Source: an uncultured Clostridia bacterium | Lineage (GTDB): Bacteria; Bacillota; Clostridia; Christensenellales; Borkfalkiaceae | Reading direction: 5' to 3' | Length of the DNA: 64,000 nucleotides | NCBI GenBank assembly: GCA_947628675.1 | Contig: CANRAR010000006.1 | Coordinates: forward strand, 1-64,000 | Shown: positions 46,328 through 54,374 of the stretch, piece after piece | Layout: each line of letters opens with the position of its first letter | Position numbering within the stretch: position 1 is the first letter of the stretch | The notes under the pieces: model-generated | Seen by the model: only the letters and a program-made list of their open reading frames with translations | Told to the model about the DNA's origin: nothing | Database searches by the model: none | Position numbers and translations under genes: made by a program

Positions 46328-46897
46328 CTATTTTTTGAGAAATTCTTTGCCGCTTCCCCACGCCTTGCCCACTTTTTTGCCGAGGGAAAGGTAGTTGTGC
46401 CCCATCTCGTCGAACACGAACACGTCGAGTTTTTCGGCATCCACCCTGCCCTTCTCGTTGAGCACTTTTTCGTCGGCGAGAATGTTGACGATCTTGCCGA
46501 GGACGCGGAGCCCGTACGGCTGCTCCTGCATTTCGGCGACGGTGCACTCGAGCGTGACGGGGTACTCCGTGATGACGGGCGCATCGACGCGCTCGCTTCT
46601 TACGGCGTGGAGCCCCGAACGGGCGAATTTATCGGGCACGTCGTTGCCCGAGACGATGCCGAGATAATCGGATGCGGCGAGCGTATCGACGCCCGGCATT
46701 CCCAAAGTGAACGCGCCGCGCGCCCTTAAATTGGCGACCGTCTTGTGGGTCTCCTCGAGGTTGAGCGCGACCATGTCCTCCGCGCAGATGCCGCCCCACG
46801 CCATCATCATCGCGTCCACGCTGCCGTCCTCGTTGTACGTGCCGATCATGTACGTCGGCATCGGGTAGAGATATGCCTTTACGCCCAAACTTTTCAT
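46328..46897 (-). CDS. Flavin reductase-like domain protein
   Basis: This 189-aa protein resembles the FMN-binding flavin reductase-like (FlaRed/HpaC-related) family. It contains the typical N-terminal segment PMPTYMIGTYNEDGSVDAMMMAWGG and the later TLGMPGVDTLAASDYLGIVSG. Such proteins bind FMN, and many act as NAD(P)H:flavin oxidoreductases or diflavin-like partners; the specific role is unclear. The ORF-track start overlaps the promoter; I chose MKSLGVKAY at 46897 with SD GGAGGAA. It is a single-gene unit, with the palindromic family E repeat upstream. Confidence 0.87.
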   Translation of the reverse strand: MKSLGVKAYLYPMPTYMIGTYNEDGSVDAMMMAWGGICAEDMVALNLEETHKTVANLRARGAFTLGMPGVDTLAASDYLGIVSGNDVPDKFARSGLHAVRSERVDAPVITEYPVTLECTVAEMQEQPYGLRVLGKIVNILADEKVLNEKGRVDAEKLDVFVFDEMGHNYLSLGKKVGKAWGSGKEFLKK

Positions 46898-46928
46898 GCT
46901 AAATTCCTCCGAAAATTTTTTTGTTTTT

Positions 46929-46957
46929 ATTGTACTTGACGCGCTGCGGATTGTCAA
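46929..46957 (-). promoter_or_regulatory. Promoter of the flavin reductase-like gene
   Basis: On the minus strand TTGACA, a 17-nt spacer and TACAAT, giving a leader of about 25 nt. Confidence 0.85.
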
Positions 46958-46962
46958 GTTTT

Positions 46963-47112
46963 TTATTTGGAATGTCCTATTTTATCCCTCCCGCCCGCGC
47001 GCGCAGTTCCCCCCGTAGGGGGGAACTGCGCGCGCGGGCGGGAGGGATAATTTTTTTCCGCGCCGCCCCGCTTTTGGGTTTGCCCCGCCGTTTTTTTGCC
47101 CGAATTTTTCAT
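46963..47112 (-). CDS. Possible 49-aa basic protein spanning the family E palindrome
   Basis: On the minus strand GGAGG lies 8 nt before an ATG, and an extended -10 (TGGTACAAT, 47142-47147) lies about 30 nt before it. The ORF gives MKNSGKKTAGQTQKRGG followed by residues encoded by the 33-bp palindrome, and ends 6 nt upstream of the flavin reductase promoter. No homolog is recognised, and family E copy 1 does not keep this frame, so it may be fortuitous. Confidence 0.25.
   Translation of the reverse strand: MKNSGKKTAGQTQKRGGAEKNYPSRPRAQFPPTGGTARAGGRDKIGHSK
46982..47056 (+). repeat. Family E copy 2: 33-bp perfect hairpin with T-run
   Basis: Arms 46982-47014 and 47018-47050 pair perfectly around GTA and are followed by a T-run on the plus strand. 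No plus-strand gene lies upstream, so here it is an orphan terminator-like structure. The outer stem differs from copy 1 (ATCCCTCCC instead of CCCGTCCCC) with compensating changes. Confidence 0.85.
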
Positions 47113-47202
47113 GGTTTTTTCCTCCGCTTTTTTACACTTTTATTGTACCATGCGCGCGGAATTTTCGGCGGGATATATGACAGGATTTTTTGAAAAAATT
47201 TT
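47057..47202. repeat. Family E copy 2, distal part
   Basis: TTGTACCATG..TTTTCGGCGGGATATATGACAGGATTTTTTGAAAAA matches 7205-7272 in order and spacing. Confidence 0.7.
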
Positions 47203-47210
47203 TGGGGAGG

Positions 47211-47301
47211 CGGACTTCGCCCATCGGGATTCTTCACCCTCCGCCCGCGCCCTGCCCCCGCAAAGGGGGCAGGGCGCGGGCGGAGGGTTCAGAATGACGC
47301 G
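47211..47301 (-). repeat. Family A repeat copy 5 with an extended hairpin
   Basis: GGACTTCGCCCATCGGGATTCTTC..TTCAGAATGACGCG with a CTCCGCCCGCGCCCTGCCCCC palindrome in the centre. Confidence 0.85.
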
Positions 47302-47493
47302 GGAGAACGGGCGGGGGGGGGACGCGGTACGACGAGCGCGCGGGGCGGAGGGACGCGGAGGGGCGGTATGAGGAGGTAAGGACAACCCCCACCTGCCGCG
47401 GCAAAGCCGCGCCACCCGCCCCCTTCAAAGGGGGCAGGTCATTGCCAACCCTCCCGAAACGAAGGCAAAAAAATTCCCCCGTGAGGGGGCTGT

Positions 47494-47550
47494 CGGACTG
47501 CGTTGTTCGGGATTCTTCACCCCCTTGCGGGGGTTCAGAATGACGCGGGA
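47494..47550 (-). repeat. Family A repeat copy 6
   Basis: GGACTGCGTTGTTCGGGATTC..CCCCCTTGCGGGGG..TTCAGAATGACGCG; followed by GGGAGAACGGGCG as after copy 5. Confidence 0.85.
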
Positions 47551-47568
47551 GAACGGGCGTGGAAAGGC

Positions 47569-47595
47569 AAAAAAATTCCCCCGCAAGGGGGGAAT
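47569..47595 (-). terminator. Terminator of asnS
   Basis: On the minus strand ATTCCCCCC-TTGC-GGGGGAAT is followed by seven T residues, directly after the asnS stop. Confidence 0.8.
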
Positions 47596-47606
47596 CCGTA
47601 GAAACG

Positions 47607-48980
47607 TTACATGATGTTTTTGACGCTGCGGGGGAAGAGGGTGACATCGCGGATGTTCTCCATGCCCGTGACGTACATGACGAACCGCTCGAAGCCGAGG
47701 CCGAAGCCGCCGTGCGGGACGCTGCCGAATTTGCGCAGGTCGAGGTACTGCGCGTACGCCGATTTATCCATGTGGCGCGCGTCCATCGCCGCGACGAGCT
47801 TTTCGTAGTCCGCCTCCCTCTCGCTGCCGCCGATGATCTCGCCGATGCCGGGAACGAGCAAGTCGGTTGCCGCGACCGTCTTGCCGTCGGGGTTCTGCTT
47901 CATGTAGAAGGACTTAATTTCCTTGGGGTAGTCGGTGACGAACACGGGGCGCTTGAATACCTGCTCGGTGAGGTACTTCTCGTGCTCGGATTGCAAATCG
48001 CTCCCCCAATGCACGGGGAATTCGAACTGCGAATTTTTCTCCTCCAAAATTTTCACCGCCTCGGTGTAGGAGCACACGGCGAAGTCGGAATGGGCGACAT
48101 GGGTGAGTTTTTCGAGGAGCCCCTTCTCCACGAAACTATCGAAAAATTTGAGTTCCGCGGGGCACTCCTCCATGACCGCCTTGATGAGATACTTCAAAAG
48201 ATCCTCGGCGAGTTCGATGACGTCGGGCAGTTCGGCGAACGCTACTTCGGGTTCAATATGCCAAAATTCGGCGAGGTGGCGCGTGGTGTTGGAATTTTCC
48301 GCGCGGAAGGAGGGCCCGAAGGTGTAGATTTTGCCGAGCGCCATGGCGGCGACTTCGCCCTCGAGTTGTCCCGAGACGGAGAGACCCGCCTTCACGCCGA
48401 AAAAGTCGTTTTTGAAGTACTCCGCTTCGCTCTTGGCGGCGGCGTTCCAAGGCTGCGTGGTGACGCGGAACATCTCGCCCGCGCCCTCGCAGTCGCTCGC
48501 CGTGATGAGCGGGGTGTTGACGTAATAGAACCCGTGCGCGTGGAAGTAGCGGTGGATGGCCTGCGCCGCCACCGAACGGACGCGGAATACGGCTTGGAAG
48601 GTGTTCGTGCGGAGGCGCAAGTGCGGAATGGTGCGGAGGAACTCGAGCGTGGTGCGCTTCTTCTGGATGGGGAACTCCGCAGGGCACTTGCCGAGAAGTT
48701 GGATGCTTTCGGCGTTGAGTTCGTTGCCCTCCCCCTTGTACGCCTGAACGAGGGTGCCGCGGACTGCGACCGCCGCGCCCGTTGCCGTACAGGCGGCATC
48801 TACGGTGAGGGTCGCCTTATCGATGACGACCTGCAATTTGGCGAAGGACGAGCCGTCGGAGAGTTCCAAAAAGGCGACGTTGGAAGAGTCGCGGAAGGTG
48901 CGCACCCAGCCGCACACGACGGCCGTTTGACCGCGCAATTCCGCTTTGGAGATCGCTTCGGAAATATCGAGATGTTTCAT
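47607..48980 (-). CDS. asnS: Asparaginyl-tRNA synthetase
   Basis: This 457-aa class IIb synthetase has an N-terminal OB-fold anticodon-binding domain (TAVVCGWVRTFRDSSNVAFLELSDGSS) and the class II motifs, including RAENSNTTRHLAEFWHIEPE (motif 2) and GGFGLGFERFVMYVTGMENIRDV (motif 3, typical of AsnRS). The ORF-track start is 24 codons too long; MKHLDISEAI at 48980 has AGGAG upstream. No T-box or long leader is visible. It is a single-gene unit between repeat clusters. Confidence 0.96.
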   Translation of the reverse strand: MKHLDISEAISKAELRGQTAVVCGWVRTFRDSSNVAFLELSDGSSFAKLQVVIDKATLTVDAACTATGAAVAVRGTLVQAYKGEGNELNAESIQLLGKCPAEFPIQKKRTTLEFLRTIPHLRLRTNTFQAVFRVRSVAAQAIHRYFHAHGFYYVNTPLITASDCEGAGEMFRVTTQPWNAAAKSEAEYFKNDFFGVKAGLSVSGQLEGEVAAMALGKIYTFGPSFRAENSNTTRHLAEFWHIEPEVAFAELPDVIELAEDLLKYLIKAVMEECPAELKFFDSFVEKGLLEKLTHVAHSDFAVCSYTEAVKILEEKNSQFEFPVHWGSDLQSEHEKYLTEQVFKRPVFVTDYPKEIKSFYMKQNPDGKTVAATDLLVPGIGEIIGGSEREADYEKLVAAMDARHMDKSAYAQYLDLRKFGSVPHGGFGLGFERFVMYVTGMENIRDVTLFPRSVKNIM

Positions 48981-49025
48981 GGTTTTTTCTCCTATAATCG
49001 ACAGCGTTTTGAAGGTTTTGGGGGG

Positions 49026-49132
49026 CGGACTTCGCCCATCGGGATTCTTCACCCCCTGCGGGGGTTACTTCGCGCTACGCGCTCGTGCCGCCCTTGGTAG
49101 ACGAATAGTGCGGGCGGGGCAGAATGACGCGG
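49026..49132 (-). repeat. Family A repeat copy 7, split by family C
   Basis: GGACTTCGCCCATCGGGATTCTTCACCCCC..GGGGGTT is followed by the family C insert, after which CAGAATGACGCGG completes the repeat. In the other copies GGGGTT runs directly into CAGAATGACGC. Confidence 0.85.
49067..49119 (+). repeat. Family C small insertion element, copy 2 (53 bp)
   Basis: ACTTCGCG..CCTTGGTAGACGAAT..GCGGGCGGGG sits exactly between GGGGTT and CAGAATGACGC of a family A repeat. Confidence 0.8.
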
Positions 49133-49205
49133 TAACCATGCCCCACCCCCCTATCGCCCGCACGTATTATGCGGTCGAAGGGCGACACAAGCCCGCAGGG
49201 CGCAG

Positions 49206-49277
49206 TACCCCCCATTGCGGAGAAAGGCTCCACATATCATACGGTCGCCTTTCCCGAAAGCCTCAAGGAAGGCTCCC
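49206..49277 (+). repeat. Family D repeat copy 2
   Basis: CCCCATTGCGGAGAAAGGCTCC..GGTCGCCTTTCCCGAAAGCC..AAGGAAGGCTCC, nearly identical to 7440-7516. Confidence 0.85.
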
Positions 49278-49288
49278 GAGGAGGGGGC

Positions 49289-49324
49289 AAGATACACTCG
49301 CCCGCTACGCGGGCTCGGTATGAG
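49289..49324. repeat. Family B repeat copy 3
   Basis: AAGATACACTCGCCCGC..GCGGGCTCGGTATGAG. Confidence 0.8.
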
Positions 49325-49388
49325 GGGCGGGTCAATAGGCGCGGGCGAAGAAGACTGTGCAATTCGCCTTACCCATGCCATTGTAAAA

Positions 49389-50819
49389 TCAATATGCTCT
49401 TGCAAAGAAGACTGTGTGGAGAGATTTCTTGCCGCAGCAGACGCAGGTTTGAGCATCGTTGTGCTCGTCGATAACGCGGGCGGTTGCCTGCGCGACCTCC
49501 TTGACTTTATCCTCGCAGGCGCGATCGCCGCACCAGCCCGCACGGATGAAATAGCCGTTGTTCACGCCGTACAAAAGTTCGGGGAGCGTGTTCGCGTTCA
49601 GGATGCGCTCCTCCATGCGCTGTTTGGCGATCGCAAAGAGGTTCTTGGAAATTTGTTCGAGCAGCGTTTGCACGGTTTGGACGGCATCCGCCCGTTCGTA
49701 CTCCTTCTTTTCCGTCTCGTCCCTTCTTACGGCGACGAACTTTTTATTTTCGATGTCGCGGGGCCCGAGTTCGATGCGCAGGGGGACGCCCTTCATCTCC
49801 CACTCGTTGTATTTCCAGCCGGGGGAATTGTCGGTATCATCGACCTTGGCGCGGATATCCGCGGCTTGGAGTTCCTCTTTCAGGGCGTTCGCCGCTTCGA
49901 GGACGCCCTCCTTCTTCATGGCGATGGGCACGATGATGACCTGTACGGGGGCGACGGGCGGCGGCAGGATGAGCCCGCGGCTATCGCCGTGCGTCATGAT
50001 GATCGCCCCGATGAGGCGCGTGGAGACGCCGTAACTCATGGTGTAGCCGTATTCGAGGGCGCCGTCCTTGCCCGTATACTGAATGTTGAACGCCTTGGCG
50101 AAGTTCTGCCCCATGTAGTGCGTGGTGCCCGACTGCAGGCTCTTTCCGTCGTGCATCATCGCCTCCATGCCGTAGGTGGCAACGGCGCCTGCGAACTTCT
50201 CCTTCTCCGTCTTTCTCCCCGTCAAAACGGGCATACATAGCACGTTTTCCGCAAATTCGCGGTACAAATTGAGCATACGGAGGGTCTCCTGTTCGGCCTC
50301 CTCGCCCGTGGCGTAGACGGAGTGACCCTCCTGCCACAAAAACTCGCTCGTGCGGAGGAAGGGGCGCGTGGTCTTCTCCCAGCGCATGACGTTGCACCAC
50401 TGGTTGAGGCGGAGCGGGAGATCCCGCCAACTCTCCACCCACTTGCCCATCATGTGGCCGATGATGGTCTCCGACGTGGGACGCACGACGAGGGGCTCTT
50501 CGAGTTTTCCCCCACCCGCGTGGGTGACGACGGCGACTTCGGGCGCGAAGCCTTCGACGTGCTCCGCCTCCTTCGTCATGAAACTCATGGGGATGAGCAG
50601 CGGGAAGTAGGCGTTTTCCACGCCCGCCGCCTTGAAACGGGCGTCCATCTCGCGTTGGATGTTCTCCCAAATGGCGTAGCCGTACGGGCGGATGACCATG
50701 GTGCCCTTGACGGGGCCGTAATCCACCAGCTTGGTTTTGAGCACGACGTCGGTATACCACTGCGGAAAGTCGGTTTCGATGTCGGCGATCTCTTTGACGA
50801 ATTGAGTATCCTTGCCCAT
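49389..50819 (-). CDS. proS: Prolyl-tRNA synthetase, archaeal/eukaryotic (type 3) form
   Basis: This 476-aa class IIa synthetase begins MGKDTQFVKEIADIETDFPQWY and has motif 2 (QWCNVMRWEKTTRPFLRTSEFLWQEGH) and an anticodon domain. Its C-terminal zinc-binding extension has WCGD..C..CVCCGKK and ends in Tyr, as is typical for ProS type 3. This form lacks the editing insertion of the E. coli type. The ORF-track start is 21 codons too long; I chose 50819 with GGAG 8 nt upstream. A dyad flanks the -10 box of its promoter. Confidence 0.95.
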   Translation of the reverse strand: MGKDTQFVKEIADIETDFPQWYTDVVLKTKLVDYGPVKGTMVIRPYGYAIWENIQREMDARFKAAGVENAYFPLLIPMSFMTKEAEHVEGFAPEVAVVTHAGGGKLEEPLVVRPTSETIIGHMMGKWVESWRDLPLRLNQWCNVMRWEKTTRPFLRTSEFLWQEGHSVYATGEEAEQETLRMLNLYREFAENVLCMPVLTGRKTEKEKFAGAVATYGMEAMMHDGKSLQSGTTHYMGQNFAKAFNIQYTGKDGALEYGYTMSYGVSTRLIGAIIMTHGDSRGLILPPPVAPVQVIIVPIAMKKEGVLEAANALKEELQAADIRAKVDDTDNSPGWKYNEWEMKGVPLRIELGPRDIENKKFVAVRRDETEKKEYERADAVQTVQTLLEQISKNLFAIAKQRMEERILNANTLPELLYGVNNGYFIRAGWCGDRACEDKVKEVAQATARVIDEHNDAQTCVCCGKKSLHTVFFARAY

Positions 50820-50839
50820 AATTTGCTCCGTAATATCCG

Positions 50840-50868
50840 AAAGATATGGTTCATTATAGCATATCTTT
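50840..50868. promoter_or_regulatory. Inverted repeat surrounding the proS -10 box
   Basis: AAAGATATG (50840-50848) and CATATCTTT (50860-50868) are perfect inverted copies. They bracket the -10 box TATAAT (minus strand, 50853-50858). A repressor could bind here, but the dyad may be an A/T-rich coincidence. Confidence 0.45.
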
Positions 50869-50882
50869 TTGCTTTCGTCCAA
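50853..50882 (-). promoter_or_regulatory. Promoter of proS
   Basis: On the minus strand TTGGAC, an 18-nt spacer and TATAAT. Confidence 0.7.
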
Positions 50883-50930
50883 TCATTGGGGCGGGCTCGG
50901 GAGAGAAAAATAAAAAATTTTGGCATATGC

Positions 50931-50964
50931 AAGCGGCGCGCGGACGAATGTCCGCGCGCCGCTT
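50931..50964 (-). terminator. Hairpin after the degV gene
   Basis: AAGCGGCGCGCGGAC and GTCCGCGCGCCGCTT form a 15-bp stem with loop GAAT. On the minus strand the T-rich segment TTTTTTATTTTT begins about 13 nt further. Confidence 0.6.
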
Positions 50965-50975
50965 CTGTATACCGC

Positions 50976-51866
50976 TTATACTTTGTTGCGGGGGGATTTG
51001 GAGAGGTAGCCGAGGGCGAAGGCATCGGGCCCGACGTGCGAGCCGATGACGGGCCCCATGATGTGCAGGAACGGCTCGATGCCGAAGCGCTCGCGCACGA
51101 ACTCCACGAGTTCGTTCGCCATGGGCGTGTTATCGGTGTGCACGACGAATACCATGCCGAGTTCGTCGGGCGGATCCTTTTCGAGTTTCGTCTTGATAAA
51201 GGAAATTGCCTTGCGGTTGCCCTTCACCTTGGCGAGCGGGAAGAGGCGGCCGGCATCGTCAAACGAGATGATGGGCTTGATATCGAGAAGGTTCCCGAAC
51301 GCCGCAGCCGCCGCCGAAACTCTGCCCCCCTTGCGGAGGTATGTAAGGTCGTTGGGGACGATGTAGTGCTGGATGTTGAGGCGGCGAGAATTGCAGAAGT
51401 CGCGCGTTTCCTCCGCCGTCTTGCCCTCGTTGCGGCACTTCAAGGCGAGCATGACGATGCACCCCTGCCCCACGGTTGCCGTGAGCGGATCCAAGACGGT
51501 GACGTTGAACTTCGGGTACAACTTCTTGACGTCCGCCGCCGCCTGCGCGGCGACATCCTTGGTGGGCGAAAGACCCGAGGAGATGGTGACGTGCACGACT
51601 TCCTCCGCGCCCCCCTCCGCGAGTTTCAGGAAATGGTTGTAGTGCGCCGAGTAGTTGAGCATCGCGGTGCGCGAGAACGCGCCCGCACGAAGTTCGTTGT
51701 AGAATGCGACGTATTCGTCGTAGGAGCGAAAATCGTCCAGCCGATCCTCCATGGTGCCGTTCTTCTCCACCGTGAAGGTGAGCGGGACGCGCGCGATCCT
51801 GTTTTCCACGATAAAATCGTGGTACAAATCGCAAGTGGAATCGGTCGAAAGTAAAAATTTTTCCAT
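50976..51866 (-). CDS. DegV family fatty-acid-binding protein
   Basis: This 296-aa protein has the DegV hallmarks STDSTCDL at the N-terminus, a central SSGLSPTKDVA segment with the fatty-acid-binding Ser, and the domain-2 motifs YIVPNDLTYLRKGGRVS and GSHVGPDAFALGY. DegV/FakB proteins bind a fatty acid and present it to the FakA kinase for phospholipid synthesis. No fakA is nearby. A promoter TTGCGC-17-TATAAT lies upstream. Confidence 0.93.
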   Translation of the reverse strand: MEKFLLSTDSTCDLYHDFIVENRIARVPLTFTVEKNGTMEDRLDDFRSYDEYVAFYNELRAGAFSRTAMLNYSAHYNHFLKLAEGGAEEVVHVTISSGLSPTKDVAAQAAADVKKLYPKFNVTVLDPLTATVGQGCIVMLALKCRNEGKTAEETRDFCNSRRLNIQHYIVPNDLTYLRKGGRVSAAAAAFGNLLDIKPIISFDDAGRLFPLAKVKGNRKAISFIKTKLEKDPPDELGMVFVVHTDNTPMANELVEFVRERFGIEPFLHIMGPVIGSHVGPDAFALGYLSKSPRNKV

Positions 51867-51892
51867 GCGCTGAGTGCCTTCCTCCTATCGGT

Positions 51893-51921
51893 ATTATAAC
51901 ATATGCGGTGCGCGAGCGCAA
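51893..51921 (-). promoter_or_regulatory. Promoter of the degV gene
   Basis: On the minus strand TTGCGC, a 17-nt spacer and TATAAT. Confidence 0.7.
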
Positions 51922-51960
51922 GAATTTTCGGCAAATTGTTTGCTTTTTTCCAAAAAGCCC

Positions 51961-51989
51961 TTGAAAATCCGCGCGCGCCCCTGTATAAT
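51961..51989 (+). promoter_or_regulatory. Promoter of the phosphohexomutase-transketolase operon
   Basis: TTGAAA (51961-51966), a 17-nt spacer and TATAAT (51984-51989); the SD AAGGGGGG follows about 30 nt further, before the ATG at 52028. Confidence 0.85.
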
Positions 51990-52027
51990 AGAGAAAAGGA
52001 GCGTATGCTCTAAAATAAGGGGGGAAT

Positions 52028-53506
52028 ATGGCGGACTATCTTGCTCTCAAAAACGGGACGGATGTGCGCGGCACCGCCATTGCCGCGGAGGGCGATCCCG
52101 TGACGCTCACCGATGAAGTTGTGGAGACCATCGGGCGGGCGTTCTGCATCTGGCTCAACAATAAGGGGCTTACTTGCCCCACAATCGCCGTTGGGCACGA
52201 TTCGCGCCTCTCGGCAAAGCGCATCGAGACAAGCCTTGTAAAGGGCATGACGGCGTGTGGGAGCGACGTTGTATTGACGGGGCTCTCCTCGACGCCCTCC
52301 ATGTTCATGCTGCTGCAGGGCGGGTTCGGCGCGGACGCCTCCGTGATGATCACGGCAAGCCACTTGCCCATGCAAAAGAACGGGCTGAAGTTCTTCGTGA
52401 AGGAGGGCGGGCTCGAGGGCGACGACGTAAAGGAAATTTTGACGATCGCGGCGGCGGGCGCGGCGTATGCCACGGGAAAAACCGGCACCGTTGCGGAAAG
52501 AAGTTACATTGAGACCTACTCCGCCGACCTCGTGGAGAAGGTGCGGCGGGCGACGGGCAAAAAGGAGCCGCTCGCCGGCAAGCGCATTTTGGTGGACGCG
52601 GGCAACGGCGCGGGCGGATTTTACGTCGATCTCGTTTTGAAGCCCCTCGGCGCGGACACGACGGGGTCGCAGTTTTTGGAGCCCGACGGCTCCTTCCCCA
52701 ACCACATTCCCAATCCCGAAAACAAGGAGGCGATGGCCTCCGTATGCGGCGCGGTGAAAAAGTACCACGCCGATTTCGGCGTGATCTTCGATACCGACGT
52801 CGATCGCGCGGGCGCCGTCTCTGCGGACGGCGAGGAGATCAACCGCAACCGCCTCATTGCACTCATCTCCGCCATTCTATTGGAGGAGCGGACGGGCGCG
52901 ACCATCGTGACGGACTCGGTGACGAGCGACGGGCTCGCCGCCTTTATTGCGGCGCACGGCGGGGTGCACCGCCGCTTCAAGCGGGGCTATAAAAACGTTA
53001 TCAATGAGAGCAAGCGGCTGAACGAAGAGGGAATTTACTCCCCTCTCGCCATTGAGACGAGCGGACACGCCGCGCTCAAAGAAAATTACTTCCTCGACGA
53101 CGGGGCGTACCTCGTGACGAGGCTCCTCATCGCCCTCGCGCAGAAGGGAGATTTGGAGAGCCTTATCAGCGACCTGCCCGAACCCGCGGAGGCCAGTGAG
53201 GTGCGGCTGAAATTTTCGTGTGCAGACTTCAAGGCGCGCGGCGAGGGCGTTCTTGCACACGTGCAGGCTGCCGCCGCGGAGGCGGGGCTTACGCTCGCCC
53301 CCGAAAACTACGAGGGGGTGCGCATCAACTTCGATAAAGCCCATGGCGACGGGTGGGCGCTCGTGCGGATGAGTTTGCACGAGCCCATTCTCCCCATCAA
53401 CATGGAGAGCAACTCGGCGGGCGGGGTCAAAAAGATCGCCGCCGCCCTCTATGCCATGTTGAAGGGATACGACTTCCTCGACACGGAGAAACTTCTGAAC
53501 GCGTAG
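52028..53506 (+). CDS. Phosphomannomutase/phosphoglucomutase family protein
   Basis: This 492-aa alpha-D-phosphohexomutase shifts phosphate between C1 and C6 of hexose phosphates. The phosphoserine loop appears as ITASHLPMQKNGLK (TASHLP in place of the usual TASHNP), the metal loop as IFDTDVDRAG, and the sugar-binding loop as ETSGHAALKENYFLDDG. The substrate (mannose, glucose or glucosamine phosphate) cannot be told from the sequence. It is the first gene of a four-gene plus-strand operon with aldo/keto reductase, flavodoxin and transketolase. Confidence 0.88.
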   Translation: MADYLALKNGTDVRGTAIAAEGDPVTLTDEVVETIGRAFCIWLNNKGLTCPTIAVGHDSRLSAKRIETSLVKGMTACGSDVVLTGLSSTPSMFMLLQGGFGADASVMITASHLPMQKNGLKFFVKEGGLEGDDVKEILTIAAAGAAYATGKTGTVAERSYIETYSADLVEKVRRATGKKEPLAGKRILVDAGNGAGGFYVDLVLKPLGADTTGSQFLEPDGSFPNHIPNPENKEAMASVCGAVKKYHADFGVIFDTDVDRAGAVSADGEEINRNRLIALISAILLEERTGATIVTDSVTSDGLAAFIAAHGGVHRRFKRGYKNVINESKRLNEEGIYSPLAIETSGHAALKENYFLDDGAYLVTRLLIALAQKGDLESLISDLPEPAEASEVRLKFSCADFKARGEGVLAHVQAAAAEAGLTLAPENYEGVRINFDKAHGDGWALVRMSLHEPILPINMESNSAGGVKKIAAALYAMLKGYDFLDTEKLLNA

Positions 53507-53528
53507 ATCCAATAAGGAGAGCCGCACG

Positions 53529-54371
53529 ATGGAATATGTGAAATTAAACAACGGCGTCGAGTGCCCCGTCATCGGGATCGGAACGTACACCATCTCACCC
53601 GCGGACGCCGAAGTGAGTGTGCGCGAAGCCCTGAAAATGGGCTATGAATGCGTCGATACCGCCGCGGCCTATGTCAATGAACGGGCTTGCGGACGCGGCA
53701 TCAAGGCGAGCGGAGTTCCGCGCGAGAAGGTGTTTCTCTCCACCAAACTCTGGCCGAGCGAGTACGAAAACCCCCATGCCGTCGATGAAACTTTGGAGCG
53801 GCTCGGCGTAGAGTATGTGGATCTTTTGTACATTCACCAACCCGCAGGGAATTGGCTTGCGGGGTACAGGCTGCTCGAAAAAGCGTACAGGGCGGGGAAG
53901 GCGAAGTCGATCGGCATCTCCAACTTCGAGGGGAAATACCTCGACGAACTGCAATTGAAGTGGGAGATCGTGCCGCAGTTCATGCAGGCGGAAGCGCACC
54001 CCTATTTTGCGCAGGACGAACTCCGCAAGACGCTCGCAAAGTACGATATAAAACTCATGTCGTGGTACCCCTTGGGGCACGGCGACAGGTCGCTCATCGA
54101 AGAGCAAATTTTCCAAAAACTCGGGGAGAAATACCAAAAGTCGCCCGCGCAGATCATCTTGCGGTGGCACACGCAGATGGGGTTTGTCGTCATTCCCGGC
54201 AGCAAGAACGTGGCGCACATTCGGGACAACCTCAACATTCTCGACTTCAAACTGACGAACGGGGAAATGGCGGAGATCGCCGGATTGAACCGCGGCGTGC
54301 GCTACTACCACCGCACCGACGAACAACTCGACGCGTTTGCCTCCTTCCGCCCGAAGTATGAAAAGGCGTAA
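53529..54371 (+). CDS. Aldo/keto reductase, 2,5-diketo-D-gluconate reductase type
   Basis: This 280-aa NADPH-dependent reductase has the tetrad signatures CVDTAAAYVNERACGRGI (Asp, Tyr), FLSTKLWPSEY (Lys) and DLLYIHQPAG (His), and the cofactor-binding FVVIPGSKN. It starts 22 nt after the mutase stop with AAGGAG upstream. The role within the operon is unclear; a small sugar or aldehyde substrate is likely. Confidence 0.92.
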   Translation: MEYVKLNNGVECPVIGIGTYTISPADAEVSVREALKMGYECVDTAAAYVNERACGRGIKASGVPREKVFLSTKLWPSEYENPHAVDETLERLGVEYVDLLYIHQPAGNWLAGYRLLEKAYRAGKAKSIGISNFEGKYLDELQLKWEIVPQFMQAEAHPYFAQDELRKTLAKYDIKLMSWYPLGHGDRSLIEEQIFQKLGEKYQKSPAQIILRWHTQMGFVVIPGSKNVAHIRDNLNILDFKLTNGEMAEIAGLNRGVRYYHRTDEQLDAFASFRPKYEKA

Positions 54372-54374
54372 GAT

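Larger units (their letters stand above)
46958..47606. other. Intergenic repeat cluster between flavin reductase and asnS
   Basis: It holds family E copy 2 (46982-47202), family A copies 5 and 6, the end of a family B-like motif (GGTATGAGG near 47365), a CACCTGCC..GGGGGCAGGT palindrome with GCCGCGGCAAAGCCGCG (47390-47440), and the asnS terminator. Apart from the doubtful 49-aa ORF, no gene is supported. Confidence 0.7.
48981..49388. other. Intergenic repeat cluster between asnS and proS
   Basis: No gene is seen. It contains family A copy 7 with family C copy 2 inserted in it (49026-49132), family D copy 2 (49206-49277) and family B copy 3 (49289-49324). The 3' end of proS begins at 49389. 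Confidence 0.75.
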
